This document shows, piece after piece, positions 18,992 to 26,758 of a DNA stretch of 40,247 nt (within the stretch, counting starts at the first letter, position 1; each line of letters opens with the position of its first letter). The DNA comes from Candidatus Synechococcus spongiarum SP3 (GTDB taxonomy: Bacteria > Cyanobacteriota > Cyanobacteriia > PCC-6307 > Cyanobiaceae): NCBI GenBank assembly GCA_001007665.1, contig JXQG01000010.1, positions 1-40,247 on the forward strand. Reading direction: 5' to 3'. A program made the translations under genes and the position numbers. The notes beneath the pieces were generated by a model. It was not told the origin of the DNA and searched no databases. It was given only the letters and a program-made list of their open reading frames with translations.

Positions 18992-20251
18992 TCAGCGCAG
19001 CAGTAGACCCGCGAGGAGCAAGTTCAGTTCACGCCCTTGGGGCCAGAGCAGATGGCGGCGAATGGTCCATGGCGCCGCGGTCAGGAGACGCACCATGGCT
19101 CCTGTCAAACTGGCCAGGGGGAGGGTGTTGGTGAGGAAGCCCCTCCAGAGGGGTTGAGGCAGGTGGAAAAAGGTGTGGAAGAAGGTTTGCAGGTCGTTGC
19201 TGTTGAGGCGCATCAACTTCTCCAGGCCAAAGCGGTAGATGCCGTGGCGACGCACCAGGTCGTCACTCCAGAGATTGCCCCAGGCGGCACGACTCAACGC
19301 TGCACCCCTTCGTCCTTGCCGAAGGCCTTGGGCGATGGCGGCGGCCAGGCCGGGACCACGGCGCAGCAGGGAGCCCAGCATGTAGCCCGAGGCAGGGTGA
19401 ACCATGGTGGCCGCCCCGCCAAAGCCCACCACCCGCTGCCGTCGATCCGGCAGGGGCAGGTTCATGGGAAACAGGCACTGTTCCACCTCATGCACCTGCT
19501 CCACCACACAGCCTTGTCGCTCCAGGCGCTGCTCCAGGCGGTGTTTCAAGAGGTGGAAAGGGAGGGGGGGATAAGCCGCCAGGGAGGTTTCCTCCACGAA
19601 ATACGTGCCGCTGCCCAGGTCCATGGCATAGAGGAAGGTGGGAGGCTCCTGCTGCTGCTCCGAGCTGAGATGGCCGTTGCGGTAGTCCATCAGCACAAAG
19701 GAGCCGGGCTGGATGGGGGGAGTCGAGAAGCGCCCCACCACCCCGTAGGCTGCCTGCTGCGCCACGGCAGTGCAACGGGGACGCTGCACAAAGACTGGCT
19801 GGTGGCCCGTGGCATCCACCACCAGCCGTGCGCGGTAGCGCTGCCCCGATGCCCCCTGCACGTCCGAGTGGCCGGGGTGGTGCTGAATGGCCACGGCCCC
19901 GTCCTGCTGAACACGGACGCCGTGCTGGCTGCACAGTTGCCGCCAGTACCCTTGCAGACCGTCCTTGTCAATCAGACCATAGTCCAGACCATGATCCAAC
20001 TGCTCCCCCAGGAATACGCTGGAGCAGTGCCGCCACCGGTGGGCCAGCAGAAACCCCAAACCCGGCTCATCCAGCTCATGGCTCCAGATGCCATAGGTGT
20101 TGGGCCATGGCCGCCAGGGATCCTGGGCCACAAGAAGAGTGACCGCAAGCTGGCGCCGGGCCAACGCCGTGGCCATGCAGAGGGCTGCCGGTCCTGCCCC
20201 CACCACCAGCACATGGCAGAGCACAGCCGCGGAAGGGAGGGATGCACCCAT
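18992..20251 (-). CDS. crtL: Lycopene cyclase (CrtL type)
   Basis: A 419-residue FAD-dependent enzyme that closes the end rings of lycopene to give carotenes, precursors of beta-carotene and zeaxanthin. The N-terminal dinucleotide site is HVLVVGAGPAALCMATALA. NTYGIWSHELDE, VVDATGHQP, FLYAMDLGSGTYFVEETSLAA and FGGAATMVHPASGYML are conserved in plant-type cyclases. Cyanobacteria can carry beta and epsilon versions; I cannot separate these by eye, though beta is the default. It ends 32 bases before rsmG starts, on the same strand. Confidence 0.92.
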   Translation of the reverse strand: MGASLPSAAVLCHVLVVGAGPAALCMATALARRQLAVTLLVAQDPWRPWPNTYGIWSHELDEPGLGFLLAHRWRHCSSVFLGEQLDHGLDYGLIDKDGLQGYWRQLCSQHGVRVQQDGAVAIQHHPGHSDVQGASGQRYRARLVVDATGHQPVFVQRPRCTAVAQQAAYGVVGRFSTPPIQPGSFVLMDYRNGHLSSEQQQEPPTFLYAMDLGSGTYFVEETSLAAYPPLPFHLLKHRLEQRLERQGCVVEQVHEVEQCLFPMNLPLPDRRQRVVGFGGAATMVHPASGYMLGSLLRRGPGLAAAIAQGLRQGRRGAALSRAAWGNLWSDDLVRRHGIYRFGLEKLMRLNSNDLQTFFHTFFHLPQPLWRGFLTNTLPLASLTGAMVRLLTAAPWTIRRHLLWPQGRELNLLLAGLLLR

Positions 20252-20283
20252 GGGGTATGGCAGTCAGGGTGTCACGGACTGTT

Positions 20284-20520
20284 TCAGAAGGCGTTGAGGT
20301 TGATGCCCATTTGCCGGGCATAGGCGTCAAGACCCTTCTTCTGTATGGTGCGCAACGCCCTGGTGGAGATCCTCATGCGCACATGGCGCCGCCCCTCCGG
20401 CCACCAGAGGCGCCGTTGCTGCAGGTTCACCTGCTGCAGCTTTTTGGTACGGATGTGGGAGTGGCTGACGGCCATGGCATTGTTGGCGCGCTTGCCACTG
20501 AGTTGGCAGACCCGAGACAT
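20284..20520 (-). CDS. rpmB: 50S ribosomal protein L28
   Basis: A 78-residue basic protein. [20 protein letters not shown] at the start, followed by [16 protein letters not shown] and [18 protein letters not shown], is a standard bacterial L28. The ORF track adds 11 upstream residues, but the family start is at 20520. It ends 32 bases before the crtL start, on the same strand. Confidence 0.95.
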   Translation of the reverse strand: MSRVCQLSGKRANNAMAVSHSHIRTKKLQQVNLQQRRLWWPEGRRHVRMRISTRALRTIQKKGLDAYARQMGINLNAF

Positions 20521-20565
20521 GGAAGAAGCATTGAGGTCCATACCATAGCCCACAAGGGAGCCTCT

Positions 20566-20985
20566 TCAGACGGTGAAGGAGCTGCCGCAGCCGCAGGTCT
20601 GGGTGGCGTTGGGGTTGGTAAAGTTGAAGCCGCCGCCAATGAGGGCCGTACTGAAATCCAACTGGAGCCCATAGATGTAGAGCAGGCTCTTGGGGTCGGA
20701 CACCACCTGAAATCCCGCACCGTCCGCCAACGTGTAGGCATACACCTTGTCGTCCTCTCGCACGTCCTGGGGCTGGATGAAGTCCATGGTGTAGCTCATG
20801 CCGCTACAGCCTCCCGAGCGGACCCCCACCCGAAGCATGAAGTCGCTCCCCTGCTGCAGGCGCAGAAAGCCCAGTTGCTGCAAGGCCGCTGCCGTGATGA
20901 GGATTCCACAGCCATCACGGTCCGCCTGGGGCGGCGGGGTGGATGGAGCTTCAGGGGTGGAGGTGGGGGCGGGTGACACGGCCAT
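20566..20985 (-). CDS. A-type iron-sulfur carrier protein (IscA/SufA/HesB family)
   Basis: A 139-residue protein with the A-type carrier fold. ILITAAALQQLGFL is followed by LRVGVRSGGCSGMSYTMDF (first Cys), LLYIYGLQLDFSTALIGGGFNFTNPNA and TQTCGCGSSF (the paired Cys). It carries or delivers Fe-S clusters to target enzymes. The first ~25 residues are a Pro/Thr-rich extension. The start MAVSPAPTSTPEA at 20985 is chosen; the 46 further residues in the track look non-coding. All three Cys ligands are present. Confidence 0.92.
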   Translation of the reverse strand: MAVSPAPTSTPEAPSTPPPQADRDGCGILITAAALQQLGFLRLQQGSDFMLRVGVRSGGCSGMSYTMDFIQPQDVREDDKVYAYTLADGAGFQVVSDPKSLLYIYGLQLDFSTALIGGGFNFTNPNATQTCGCGSSFTV

Positions 20986-21038
20986 GGTGGGTGGGCTTGG
21001 GGAGCAGTCTAGGAAGCTCTGGGATAAGAGAGAGAGCT

Positions 21039-21794
21039 TCAAACAGTTTGCAAAGCCGGCTGTTGCAGGGTGGATGGACGGTGGGGAATGAAGCTGGCCT
21101 TGCTGGCTCCACAGATGGGGCATTCCCAGTCATCGGGGATGTGCTCGAAAGGGGTGCCAGGAGCAATGCCGGAGTCGGGATCCCCGTTGGCAGGGTCGTA
21201 GATCATGGAGCAGACACGGCAGATCCAGAGTCCGGGGACGGGGTTGGCGGCCTCGACGGCATCGCCTTTGCCTTCCAGAGCAGCGAGGGCTACCCCGTAG
21301 CGCTCGGCGTGATGATGCTCAACGGAGGTGAGGAAGCCAAAGTTGCTGGCGGCCTTTTTGAAGATACCGGCGTGCTCCCGGGATTCGGCAATCTGCTCGT
21401 CGAATTCCGCAGCGGCGGCGGCGTCACGATCGGATCGGGCCGCAGCGGCAAATTCCGGGTACATGATGGTGTACTCGTAGGTTTCCCCCTCAATGGCCAA
21501 CTCCAGGCAGCGGCTGAGGAGTGTTTGCCGTTGCTCGGGGGTCAGGGCCTGGGGATCCTCAATCACCAACTCCGGGTAGAGGAGGCGAAAATGGGCAAAG
21601 GCGTGCTCGGTTTCCTGAGCGGCAGTGTCCCGGAAGAGTGTGGCCAGGTCTTTGTGACCCAGGGCTTTGGCCACCTCGGCGAAAAAGAGGTATTTGCGGT
21701 TGGCCATGCTTTCACCGCCAAAGGCGGCTTCGAGATTGGCGTGAGTGCGGGGTTTGGAAAGGTCCACAGGAGGTGAGGCGTCCATGCCATTCAT
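21039..21794 (-). CDS. Rubrerythrin with C-terminal rubredoxin domain
   Basis: A 251-residue protein. The N-terminal ferritin-like di-iron domain has helices containing [15 protein letters not shown] and ETEHAFAHF, then [14 protein letters not shown] and [10 protein letters not shown]. The C-terminal rubredoxin-like FeS4 domain shows [12 protein letters not shown] and [13 protein letters not shown] (two CxxC pairs). Such proteins reduce hydrogen peroxide. All expected ligands seem present. An inverted repeat of the form TAACTCA/TGAGTTA sits directly upstream of the start and could be an operator. Either Met 1 or Met 4 could begin the protein. Confidence 0.93.
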   Translation of the reverse strand: MNGMDASPPVDLSKPRTHANLEAAFGGESMANRKYLFFAEVAKALGHKDLATLFRDTAAQETEHAFAHFRLLYPELVIEDPQALTPEQRQTLLSRCLELAIEGETYEYTIMYPEFAAAARSDRDAAAAAEFDEQIAESREHAGIFKKAASNFGFLTSVEHHHAERYGVALAALEGKGDAVEAANPVPGLWICRVCSMIYDPANGDPDSGIAPGTPFEHIPDDWECPICGASKASFIPHRPSTLQQPALQTV

Positions 21795-21825
21795 CTAACT
21801 CATACTCATAACGATTTTGAGTTAA

Positions 21826-21879
21826 CAGTGGTCAGTTTTCCGTCTGACCACTGACCCAGAACCAGAGACAGGGTTCTGG
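21826..21879. repeat. Two consecutive hairpins upstream of the rubrerythrin gene
   Basis: CAGTGGTCAG and CTGACCACTG form a perfect 10-bp stem with an 8-base loop (21826-21853). Three bases later CCAGAACC and GGTTCTGG form an 8-bp stem with an 8-base loop (21856-21879; the first stem is GTCAG-rich). They lie in the 276-base gap between the porin terminator and the rubrerythrin start. The rest of the gap holds no recognisable gene; the 62-codon ORF there has no protein-like features. Confidence 0.6.
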
Positions 21880-22025
21880 TTGCAGGCGCCGGGATCGTCC
21901 CAGGGCGCATTGCCGCAGGACAGCGGCGTTCTGTTGTTCATCTTGGGAGTAGGTGTTGCCCTGATGGGTATCCAGATCCGTTTAGACACATTCTTTGCTA
22001 TACATGACAAACAATTTACATGAAA

Positions 22026-22049
22026 AAAGGGGGCCGCAAGGCCCCCTTT
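22026..22049 (-). terminator. Rho-independent terminator of the porin gene
   Basis: On the minus strand GGGGGCC-TTGC-GGCCCCC forms a perfect 7-bp GC stem with a tetraloop, followed directly by six Ts. The A/T flanks allow the stem to extend by three pairs. It starts about 20 bases after the porin stop codon. Confidence 0.92.
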
Positions 22050-22070
22050 GCAAACAACTGCCGGGGAAGG

Positions 22071-23615
22071 TCAGAAGGAAAGGGTAGGACGCACTGCAAT
22101 AGCGAAGGCGTCAGCATCAGGCATGTCGTCAACGTTCGAAATGAAGTCCAGATAGATGGGAATCTCGAAGTTGTCACTCACGCTGAAGGTGTAGTAAAGC
22201 TCCAGCACTTGCATCACGTCATCAGTGTCAGGGTCCGTGGTAAACTCAGGCGTACCGTAGGCAATACCAGCAGAATTGCCAGGGAAGATGGCATCGTCCA
22301 TGTTGAAGGCAATCATCCACTGGGCATAATCCATATCTGGACCCGTGTGATAATCCCACTCGCTGAAGCTGTAACTACCGCTGAGGGAGACGGTTTCCGT
22401 AAAGTAGGCGCCTGCCACCAAGTGGACATAGCCCTTCGTTCGATCCGTCAGATTCCCCACATATGGAATAGCGTTTTCTTTGATGTTCTGGTAAGCGACA
22501 GTAAACAGGGCATCATTGCCGCCAAACAGGGCACCTTCCCAACTCAAGGCCAACACACCGGAGCGGTCTGTCTGGTCACCGAAGATGCCCATCTCCTGGC
22601 CTGTCTGATCTGCGGCATGGCCGCCATCAACGGCGTAGGAGGCAGACGCCGTCAGGGTGGCCATATCGCTGGAGAGGAGTTCTACGCTGAAGCCAATGCC
22701 AGCATCGCCAAAGCTGCTAGGACCATAATCATCATAACCGCTGCCACCGTAGTAGGTGTCAAGGCCCACGATAGGGTCCAAATCGTCAACATCTGTGCCG
22801 AAGGCCAGGGTGGTCATCATGCCGCCCATGTCAAGGCTGGTCTCATAGGCAAAACCACCGAAATCAGCCGCGCCTTCGTCGCCGGCGACACCATAGAAAT
22901 CGCCGTAGGAAAGGTAGTCGTCGCCTGAGTAGCTCATCAGATCACCCGTCAGCGAGAAGCTGAGCGTATCAGAGCCGGTGAAGCTGGTCTCAAACCCAAC
23001 CTCAACCTCACTGCTCAGGGCAATGCCAGAGTTGTCTTCTGCATCTTCGCCATCCATCCGAGCTGCCTCATCGTCGGAAGCGAAGTAGACGAAGTCCGTA
23101 GCGATCTCAAAGCTGGCCTTGGTGGTGGTGGAGAATTGGCTGTCCTCCAACTCGCTCACCTTGGCATCCATGCCGTCCACACTCCCCTTCAGGGTGATGA
23201 GCTCTTCCTCGAAGGAGGCCAGTAGCTGCTCCAGGGTTTCCATGTCTTCCATGGCGATCGCCTTCATCTCCTCGTCCTCGCTCATCATATCCATCTTGGC
23301 AGAGACGGCGTCCAGGCAGGAACTGAGGATGGCTGCCATCTCGAAGCGGGTTATGGGCTGCTGGCCGCGGAAGGTGCCGTCAGGAAATCCAGCTACGCAC
23401 CCATAGGTGTCCACCAGCTTGGCCAAGGCCTGATAGGCCCAGTCTGTGGGGTAGACGTCGGAGAAGTCGCGAATGGTGGTTGCACCCTGGGCGATGGAAT
23501 ACCCCTGGACGCTCTCCAGATCCAACTGGACATCGTTGGCCAGGCTGCTGGCAGGAGCCATCACAACAGGCAGCAGAAGAGGAGCTGCAACGAGCAGATG
23601 CTGAAACGGTTTCAT
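22071..23615 (-). CDS. Outer-membrane porin with SLH domain (cyanobacterial iron-uptake porin type)
   Basis: A 514-residue protein. A signal peptide runs to about residue 27 (HLLVAAPLLLPVVMAPASSLA). An S-layer-homology domain follows, with FSDVYPTDWAYQALAKLVDTYGCVAGFPDGTF and ITRFEMAAILSSC, then a short coiled coil (EDMETLEQLLASFEEELITL). The remaining ~380 residues are a beta-barrel rich in Asp, Gly, Ser and aromatic residues, ending in Phe (RPTLSF). This is the layout of cyanobacterial SomA/B-like and iron-uptake porins; the SLH domain ties the protein to peptidoglycan. The barrel is unusually acidic, which may affect cation selectivity. MKPFQHL at 23615 is chosen, 13 codons inside the track ORF. 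A strong promoter and a strong terminator flank it, so it is a single-gene, highly expressed unit. Confidence 0.92.
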   Translation of the reverse strand: MKPFQHLLVAAPLLLPVVMAPASSLANDVQLDLESVQGYSIAQGATTIRDFSDVYPTDWAYQALAKLVDTYGCVAGFPDGTFRGQQPITRFEMAAILSSCLDAVSAKMDMMSEDEEMKAIAMEDMETLEQLLASFEEELITLKGSVDGMDAKVSELEDSQFSTTTKASFEIATDFVYFASDDEAARMDGEDAEDNSGIALSSEVEVGFETSFTGSDTLSFSLTGDLMSYSGDDYLSYGDFYGVAGDEGAADFGGFAYETSLDMGGMMTTLAFGTDVDDLDPIVGLDTYYGGSGYDDYGPSSFGDAGIGFSVELLSSDMATLTASASYAVDGGHAADQTGQEMGIFGDQTDRSGVLALSWEGALFGGNDALFTVAYQNIKENAIPYVGNLTDRTKGYVHLVAGAYFTETVSLSGSYSFSEWDYHTGPDMDYAQWMIAFNMDDAIFPGNSAGIAYGTPEFTTDPDTDDVMQVLELYYTFSVSDNFEIPIYLDFISNVDDMPDADAFAIAVRPTLSF

Positions 23616-23663
23616 TGAGAACCTCACACACAAGGACATGGACACGGAGACCACGCACTGGAT

Positions 23664-23692
23664 AGTGTACAGGAATCATTAATCGATGACAA
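23664..23692 (-). promoter_or_regulatory. Sigma70-type promoter of the porin gene
   Basis: On the minus strand TTGTCA and TACACT are spaced by exactly 17 bases. The -10 box is 48 bases upstream of the chosen porin ATG, leaving a leader of roughly 40 bases. Both boxes are close to consensus. Confidence 0.7.
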
Positions 23693-23743
23693 CCCCCTGG
23701 GCCGTGGATTCCCGCTTTTGTGGAAGGGGAAATGTGATAGGGC

Positions 23744-24520
23744 TCACTTGGGGGGGAGGTTCAGGGAGCGGCGCAGGGCGGCGAGTTCGTCCTCCGTTGG
23801 GGCCTGCTGAGAGGCGACTTTCCTGGTGTCCGGCAAGAGGGGCAAGTCCGGGGCTGGGGCCATGGAGGCTTTCAGGGCGGCGAGATCCTGATCCACATCG
23901 CCATCCACATCGCCCCCCTCCAAGGCCTCAAAGCGGGACTCCAGGTTTTCGCCCGCCAGTTCGGCCACCGCCGCGGTTTCCGCTTCCAACGATTCCACTT
24001 TCTCCTCCATGCGCTCAAAGGCGGCCATGGACGAGTCCGTGCTGATGCCGCTGACGGCTCCTTCAAGCTGCTTCTGGGCGTGGGCCGCTTGGGCACGAGC
24101 CTTAAGGGTGTCCTTCCTGGTCTTGGCCTGGGCGATTTTCCCCTCCAGCTTCAGCAGGCTGCGCTTCAAGGTCTCCACCTGCCCCGCTTGGGATTCCAAC
24201 TGCTGGCCCAGAACCTGGGCGGTATCCGTATGGGTCTTGCGTCGGGCCAGAGCTTCGCGGGCCAGGTCTTCATCGCCGCCCTGGAGGGCCAGTTGAGCAC
24301 GGCCATACCAGTGGTCCGCCTGGGCACGGGACTGGCTGGCCTGCCCTTCAATGCGCTTCTGGCTGGCTACTGCCGCAGCCACCGCCTGGCGTAGCTTCAC
24401 CAGATCTGCCTGCATATCCATCAGGGCCTGGTCCAGGATTTTGGCGGGATCCTCCGCACGGCTGACCAGGTCGTTGGCATTGGCGCGCATCAGTCGCCAA
24501 AGTCGTGAAAAGAAAGACAT
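23744..24520 (-). CDS. PspA/IM30 family protein VIPP1
   Basis: A 258-residue, almost wholly helical protein starting MSFFSRLWRLMRANANDLVSRAEDPAKILDQAL, the amphipathic first helix typical of PspA/VIPP1. Long coiled-coil helices follow, including REALARRKTH, LKARAQAAHAQKQL and FERMEEKVESLEAETAAVAEL. Residues after ~210 form a linker ending in DELAALRRSLNLPPK, which resembles the VIPP1 C-terminal tail absent from PspA. VIPP1 forms rings or rods that remodel and protect thylakoid membranes. No paralogue is adjacent. Confidence 0.9.
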   Translation of the reverse strand: MSFFSRLWRLMRANANDLVSRAEDPAKILDQALMDMQADLVKLRQAVAAAVASQKRIEGQASQSRAQADHWYGRAQLALQGGDEDLAREALARRKTHTDTAQVLGQQLESQAGQVETLKRSLLKLEGKIAQAKTRKDTLKARAQAAHAQKQLEGAVSGISTDSSMAAFERMEEKVESLEAETAAVAELAGENLESRFEALEGGDVDGDVDQDLAALKASMAPAPDLPLLPDTRKVASQQAPTEDELAALRRSLNLPPK

Positions 24521-24639
24521 GACGGCAGTGTCAACAAGACTGAGGTTGGAACGGAGTTTAGCAGGGTTTGGGCAGGTGCGCAGGGAGGATGCCCGGACCG
24601 GCGGTGGGGGTGCTGTGGAGCGTTGTTGAGGTGCAGGAA

Positions 24640-25101
24640 TTAGGACTGCTTGGCCAAGAGGAGTTGATACACCTTGTCCATGCGGACGCTCAGGCCATCC
24701 ATGCGGGTAGCGAGATTGTCGATGCGGGCGCTGAGGTCGGCGCCAAGGGTGTCCATGCGGGCCGCGAGATTGTCGATGCGGGTGCTGAGGTTGGCGCCAA
24801 GGGTGTCCATGCGGGCGCTGATCTCAGCGCCGAGGGTGTCCATGCGGGTGCCGAGATCGTCGATACGGGTGCTCATACCGTCCATGCGGATGCCGAGATC
24901 GTCGATGCGGACGTTCATGCCGTAGATCCCGAGAGCGATGGACAGCAATAAACCAAGGATGGTCACCGCCCCGCCAATCGCTGCCACCACGACGGCAGGC
25001 TCTAGCCATGGGCGGCGCCCCGGATGATCGCTGGCTGGCACAGTTGTGGTTGTTGCCTGGGGCTGCATGTTGGGGTTGGCAGGTGGATTGTTGGAGGTCA
25101 T
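24640..25101 (-). CDS. Membrane-anchored repetitive coiled-coil protein, function unknown
   Basis: A 153-residue protein with three parts: a Pro/Thr/Gln-rich N-terminus (residues 1-35), one membrane segment (VVVAAIGGAVTILGLLLSIALGIYG), and about 85 residues of repeats around RIDDLGxRMDxL. The repeats predict a long coiled coil or beta-stalk and end in VYQLLLAKQS. The track ORF extends 224 codons upstream, but that part is antisense to dciA and not protein-like; ATG at 25101 is chosen. A second protein with the same layout (38925-39302) lies 14 kb away, so the two may be paralogues. I recognise no named family. Confidence 0.6.
   Translation of the reverse strand: MTSNNPPANPNMQPQATTTTVPASDHPGRRPWLEPAVVVAAIGGAVTILGLLLSIALGIYGMNVRIDDLGIRMDGMSTRIDDLGTRMDTLGAEISARMDTLGANLSTRIDNLAARMDTLGADLSARIDNLATRMDGLSVRMDKVYQLLLAKQS
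24678..24914. repeat. Degenerate in-gene repeats of the coiled-coil protein
   Basis: On the plus strand, units around GTCCATGCGGG and CGAGATYGTCGATGCGG alternate about every 45 bases, encoding repeated RMDxLGA and RIDNLA motifs. Unit length is a multiple of three and there are no unique spacers, so it is a coding repeat and not a CRISPR array. Confidence 0.75.
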
Positions 25102-25230
25102 GGGTTGGGGGTCTTGTTTCCAAGAGTAGAGGCTTCCCACTGTTGGCGGCTCAGGACCGGTTGTGCTGGAATTGCGGGAGTAATTGTGGGCTTGGGGATG
25201 AAGGCATCCAGGTTGAGGGACGGTGTTGGG

Positions 25231-25743
25231 GTGTGGCCAGCGCAGGTGTTGAGGCCAACCGGGCGCCCAGTGCCACAGACACTGGACTGTTGCCTGCAAA
25301 AGGTGCAGCAGCAGTGGACGCGCCGCCCCATGGCCCGGCTCAGTCGGCAGTGGTCCCGCTGGGCTGGCGCCGCTCTGGCCAAGCACAGCCGCCCCCTCAG
25401 TCTCCACGGGCGAGCCCTGACGGTGGCCGTGGATGAATCCCATTGGCTCCAGGAGGTTCAGTACAGCCATCACCAACTGTTGGGGCGTTTGCAGGCTGGC
25501 GGCTTTGCCATCACGGAGCTGCACCTGCAGCAGCGGGCACCCCAACCCCTGACGGGTCTCGACGGTCGGCAGCAGCAGCAGACCTGGGAACAACACCCCA
25601 GCCGTGGTCAGACGGGAACAGACACCTGTCATCGGTGCAATACACCCACGCCCCGAGGGGAGCTGCAACGCTGGGGGCACTGCTGCTTCTGCCAGCGGGA
25701 ATCCTTGCCGCCGCCACCCCATGCCGGGCAGGTTTTCAGGTGA
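25231..25743 (+). CDS. DciA-like DUF721 protein with C-terminal zinc-finger-like tail
   Basis: About 170 residues. The central ~80 residues (SRQWSRWAGAALAKHSRPLSL, LTVAVDESHWLQEVQYSHHQLLGRL) match DUF721/DciA, which helps load or hold the replicative helicase DnaB in bacteria lacking DnaC. The C-terminal ~45 residues contain CHRCNTP and CCFC, two CxxC-like pairs that could bind zinc. The track ORF begins earlier, but its first part is antisense to the coiled-coil gene; GTG at 25231, with GAGGGA about 10 bases upstream, is a reasonable start, with 25246 or 25270 as alternatives. panE follows after 28 bases. Confidence 0.7.
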   Translation: MWPAQVLRPTGRPVPQTLDCCLQKVQQQWTRRPMARLSRQWSRWAGAALAKHSRPLSLHGRALTVAVDESHWLQEVQYSHHQLLGRLQAGGFAITELHLQQRAPQPLTGLDGRQQQQTWEQHPSRGQTGTDTCHRCNTPTPRGELQRWGHCCFCQRESLPPPPHAGQVFR

Positions 25744-25771
25744 TAGGTTGTCCCCAGTGCCGCGGCAACAC

Positions 25772-26737
25772 ATGCGCTATGCCGTTATCGGAACGGGGGC
25801 CATCGGTGGCTTTTATGGAGCAAAACTCCAACGCTCCGGGCTGGAGGTTCACTTTCTTCTGAACAAGGACTACGCCCATGTGCGGCGCCATGGGTTGAAG
25901 ATCTATTCCAAGGATGGTGATTTCTGCCTGCCTGCTGTTCATGCCCATGCCAGCTCAGCCGCAATTCCTGTGTGCGACGTGGTGCTGATCGCCCTTAAAA
26001 CAACACAGAATGACCTGCTCAAAGACCTCCTACCGCCATGGGTGGCAGACCAGGGTATTCTCCTTACCTTGCAAAACGGCTTGGGGATAGAACCGCAACT
26101 TGCCCAATTGGTTAACCCGGGCCGTGTGATCCTTGGGGGGCTTTGTTTTATCTGCTCCCACCGGGGCGCCCCTGGTGAAATTCACCACCAGGATTACGGC
26201 TCCCTCACCATCGGCGCCTATGGCGACGGCTACCAACCCCAGGGGGTCACCCCCCTGTTGGAGACCATGGCCGACCACTGGCGCCAGGCTGGCGTGGAAA
26301 CTGCCGTCACTCCGAATCTGGGCTACGCCCGCTGGAAGAAGCTGCTCTGGAACGTGCCGTTCAACGGTCTCTCCGTGGTGCTCTCGGCCACCACAACGGA
26401 GATGGTGGCCAACCCCCAAACTCACGCATTGGCCAGGGACTTGATGGAAGACGTCCAGCAGGCCGCGGCGAGCCAGGGAGTTGTCATTCCCACCGCAGAT
26501 CTGGAGCAGATGCTCCGGAGCACAGCCACCATGGCCCCCTACGTCACCAGCATGAAGCGGGACTACGACAACAAAATGCCCTTGGAACTCGAGGCCATCC
26601 TCGGGTATCCCATCGCCGTGGCGCGTCGCAAAGGGTTGGCGCTGCACAGGATGACCATGCTGCACCAGGTGCTGCAACACCTGGACCAGCAGAACCAGCG
26701 CCCCGGCAGAGATGCCTCGGCGGCGGCGCCAGTCTGA
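25772..26737 (+). CDS. panE: 2-dehydropantoate 2-reductase family protein
   Basis: A 321-residue NADPH-dependent enzyme that reduces ketopantoate to pantoate for pantothenate and CoA synthesis. The N-terminus has the Rossmann motif VIGTGAIGGFYGAKL; LIALKTTQND and LLTLQNGLG follow. The catalytic Lys region is ARWKKLLWNVPFNGLS and the C-terminal domain carries MPLELEAILGYPI. MRYAVIGTG at 25772 is the natural start; the track adds 56 residues that overlap dciA in another frame. The family includes related reductases, so substrate specificity is not certain. It converges with nadE after 21 bases. Confidence 0.88.
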   Translation: MRYAVIGTGAIGGFYGAKLQRSGLEVHFLLNKDYAHVRRHGLKIYSKDGDFCLPAVHAHASSAAIPVCDVVLIALKTTQNDLLKDLLPPWVADQGILLTLQNGLGIEPQLAQLVNPGRVILGGLCFICSHRGAPGEIHHQDYGSLTIGAYGDGYQPQGVTPLLETMADHWRQAGVETAVTPNLGYARWKKLLWNVPFNGLSVVLSATTTEMVANPQTHALARDLMEDVQQAAASQGVVIPTADLEQMLRSTATMAPYVTSMKRDYDNKMPLELEAILGYPIAVARRKGLALHRMTMLHQVLQHLDQQNQRPGRDASAAAPV

Positions 26738-26758
26738 GGAATCGGAGCACAAGGGGCT

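Noticed and set aside
24678-24914. CRISPR-like spacing of repeats
   Set aside because: Repeats are degenerate, in frame and coding, with no unique spacers.
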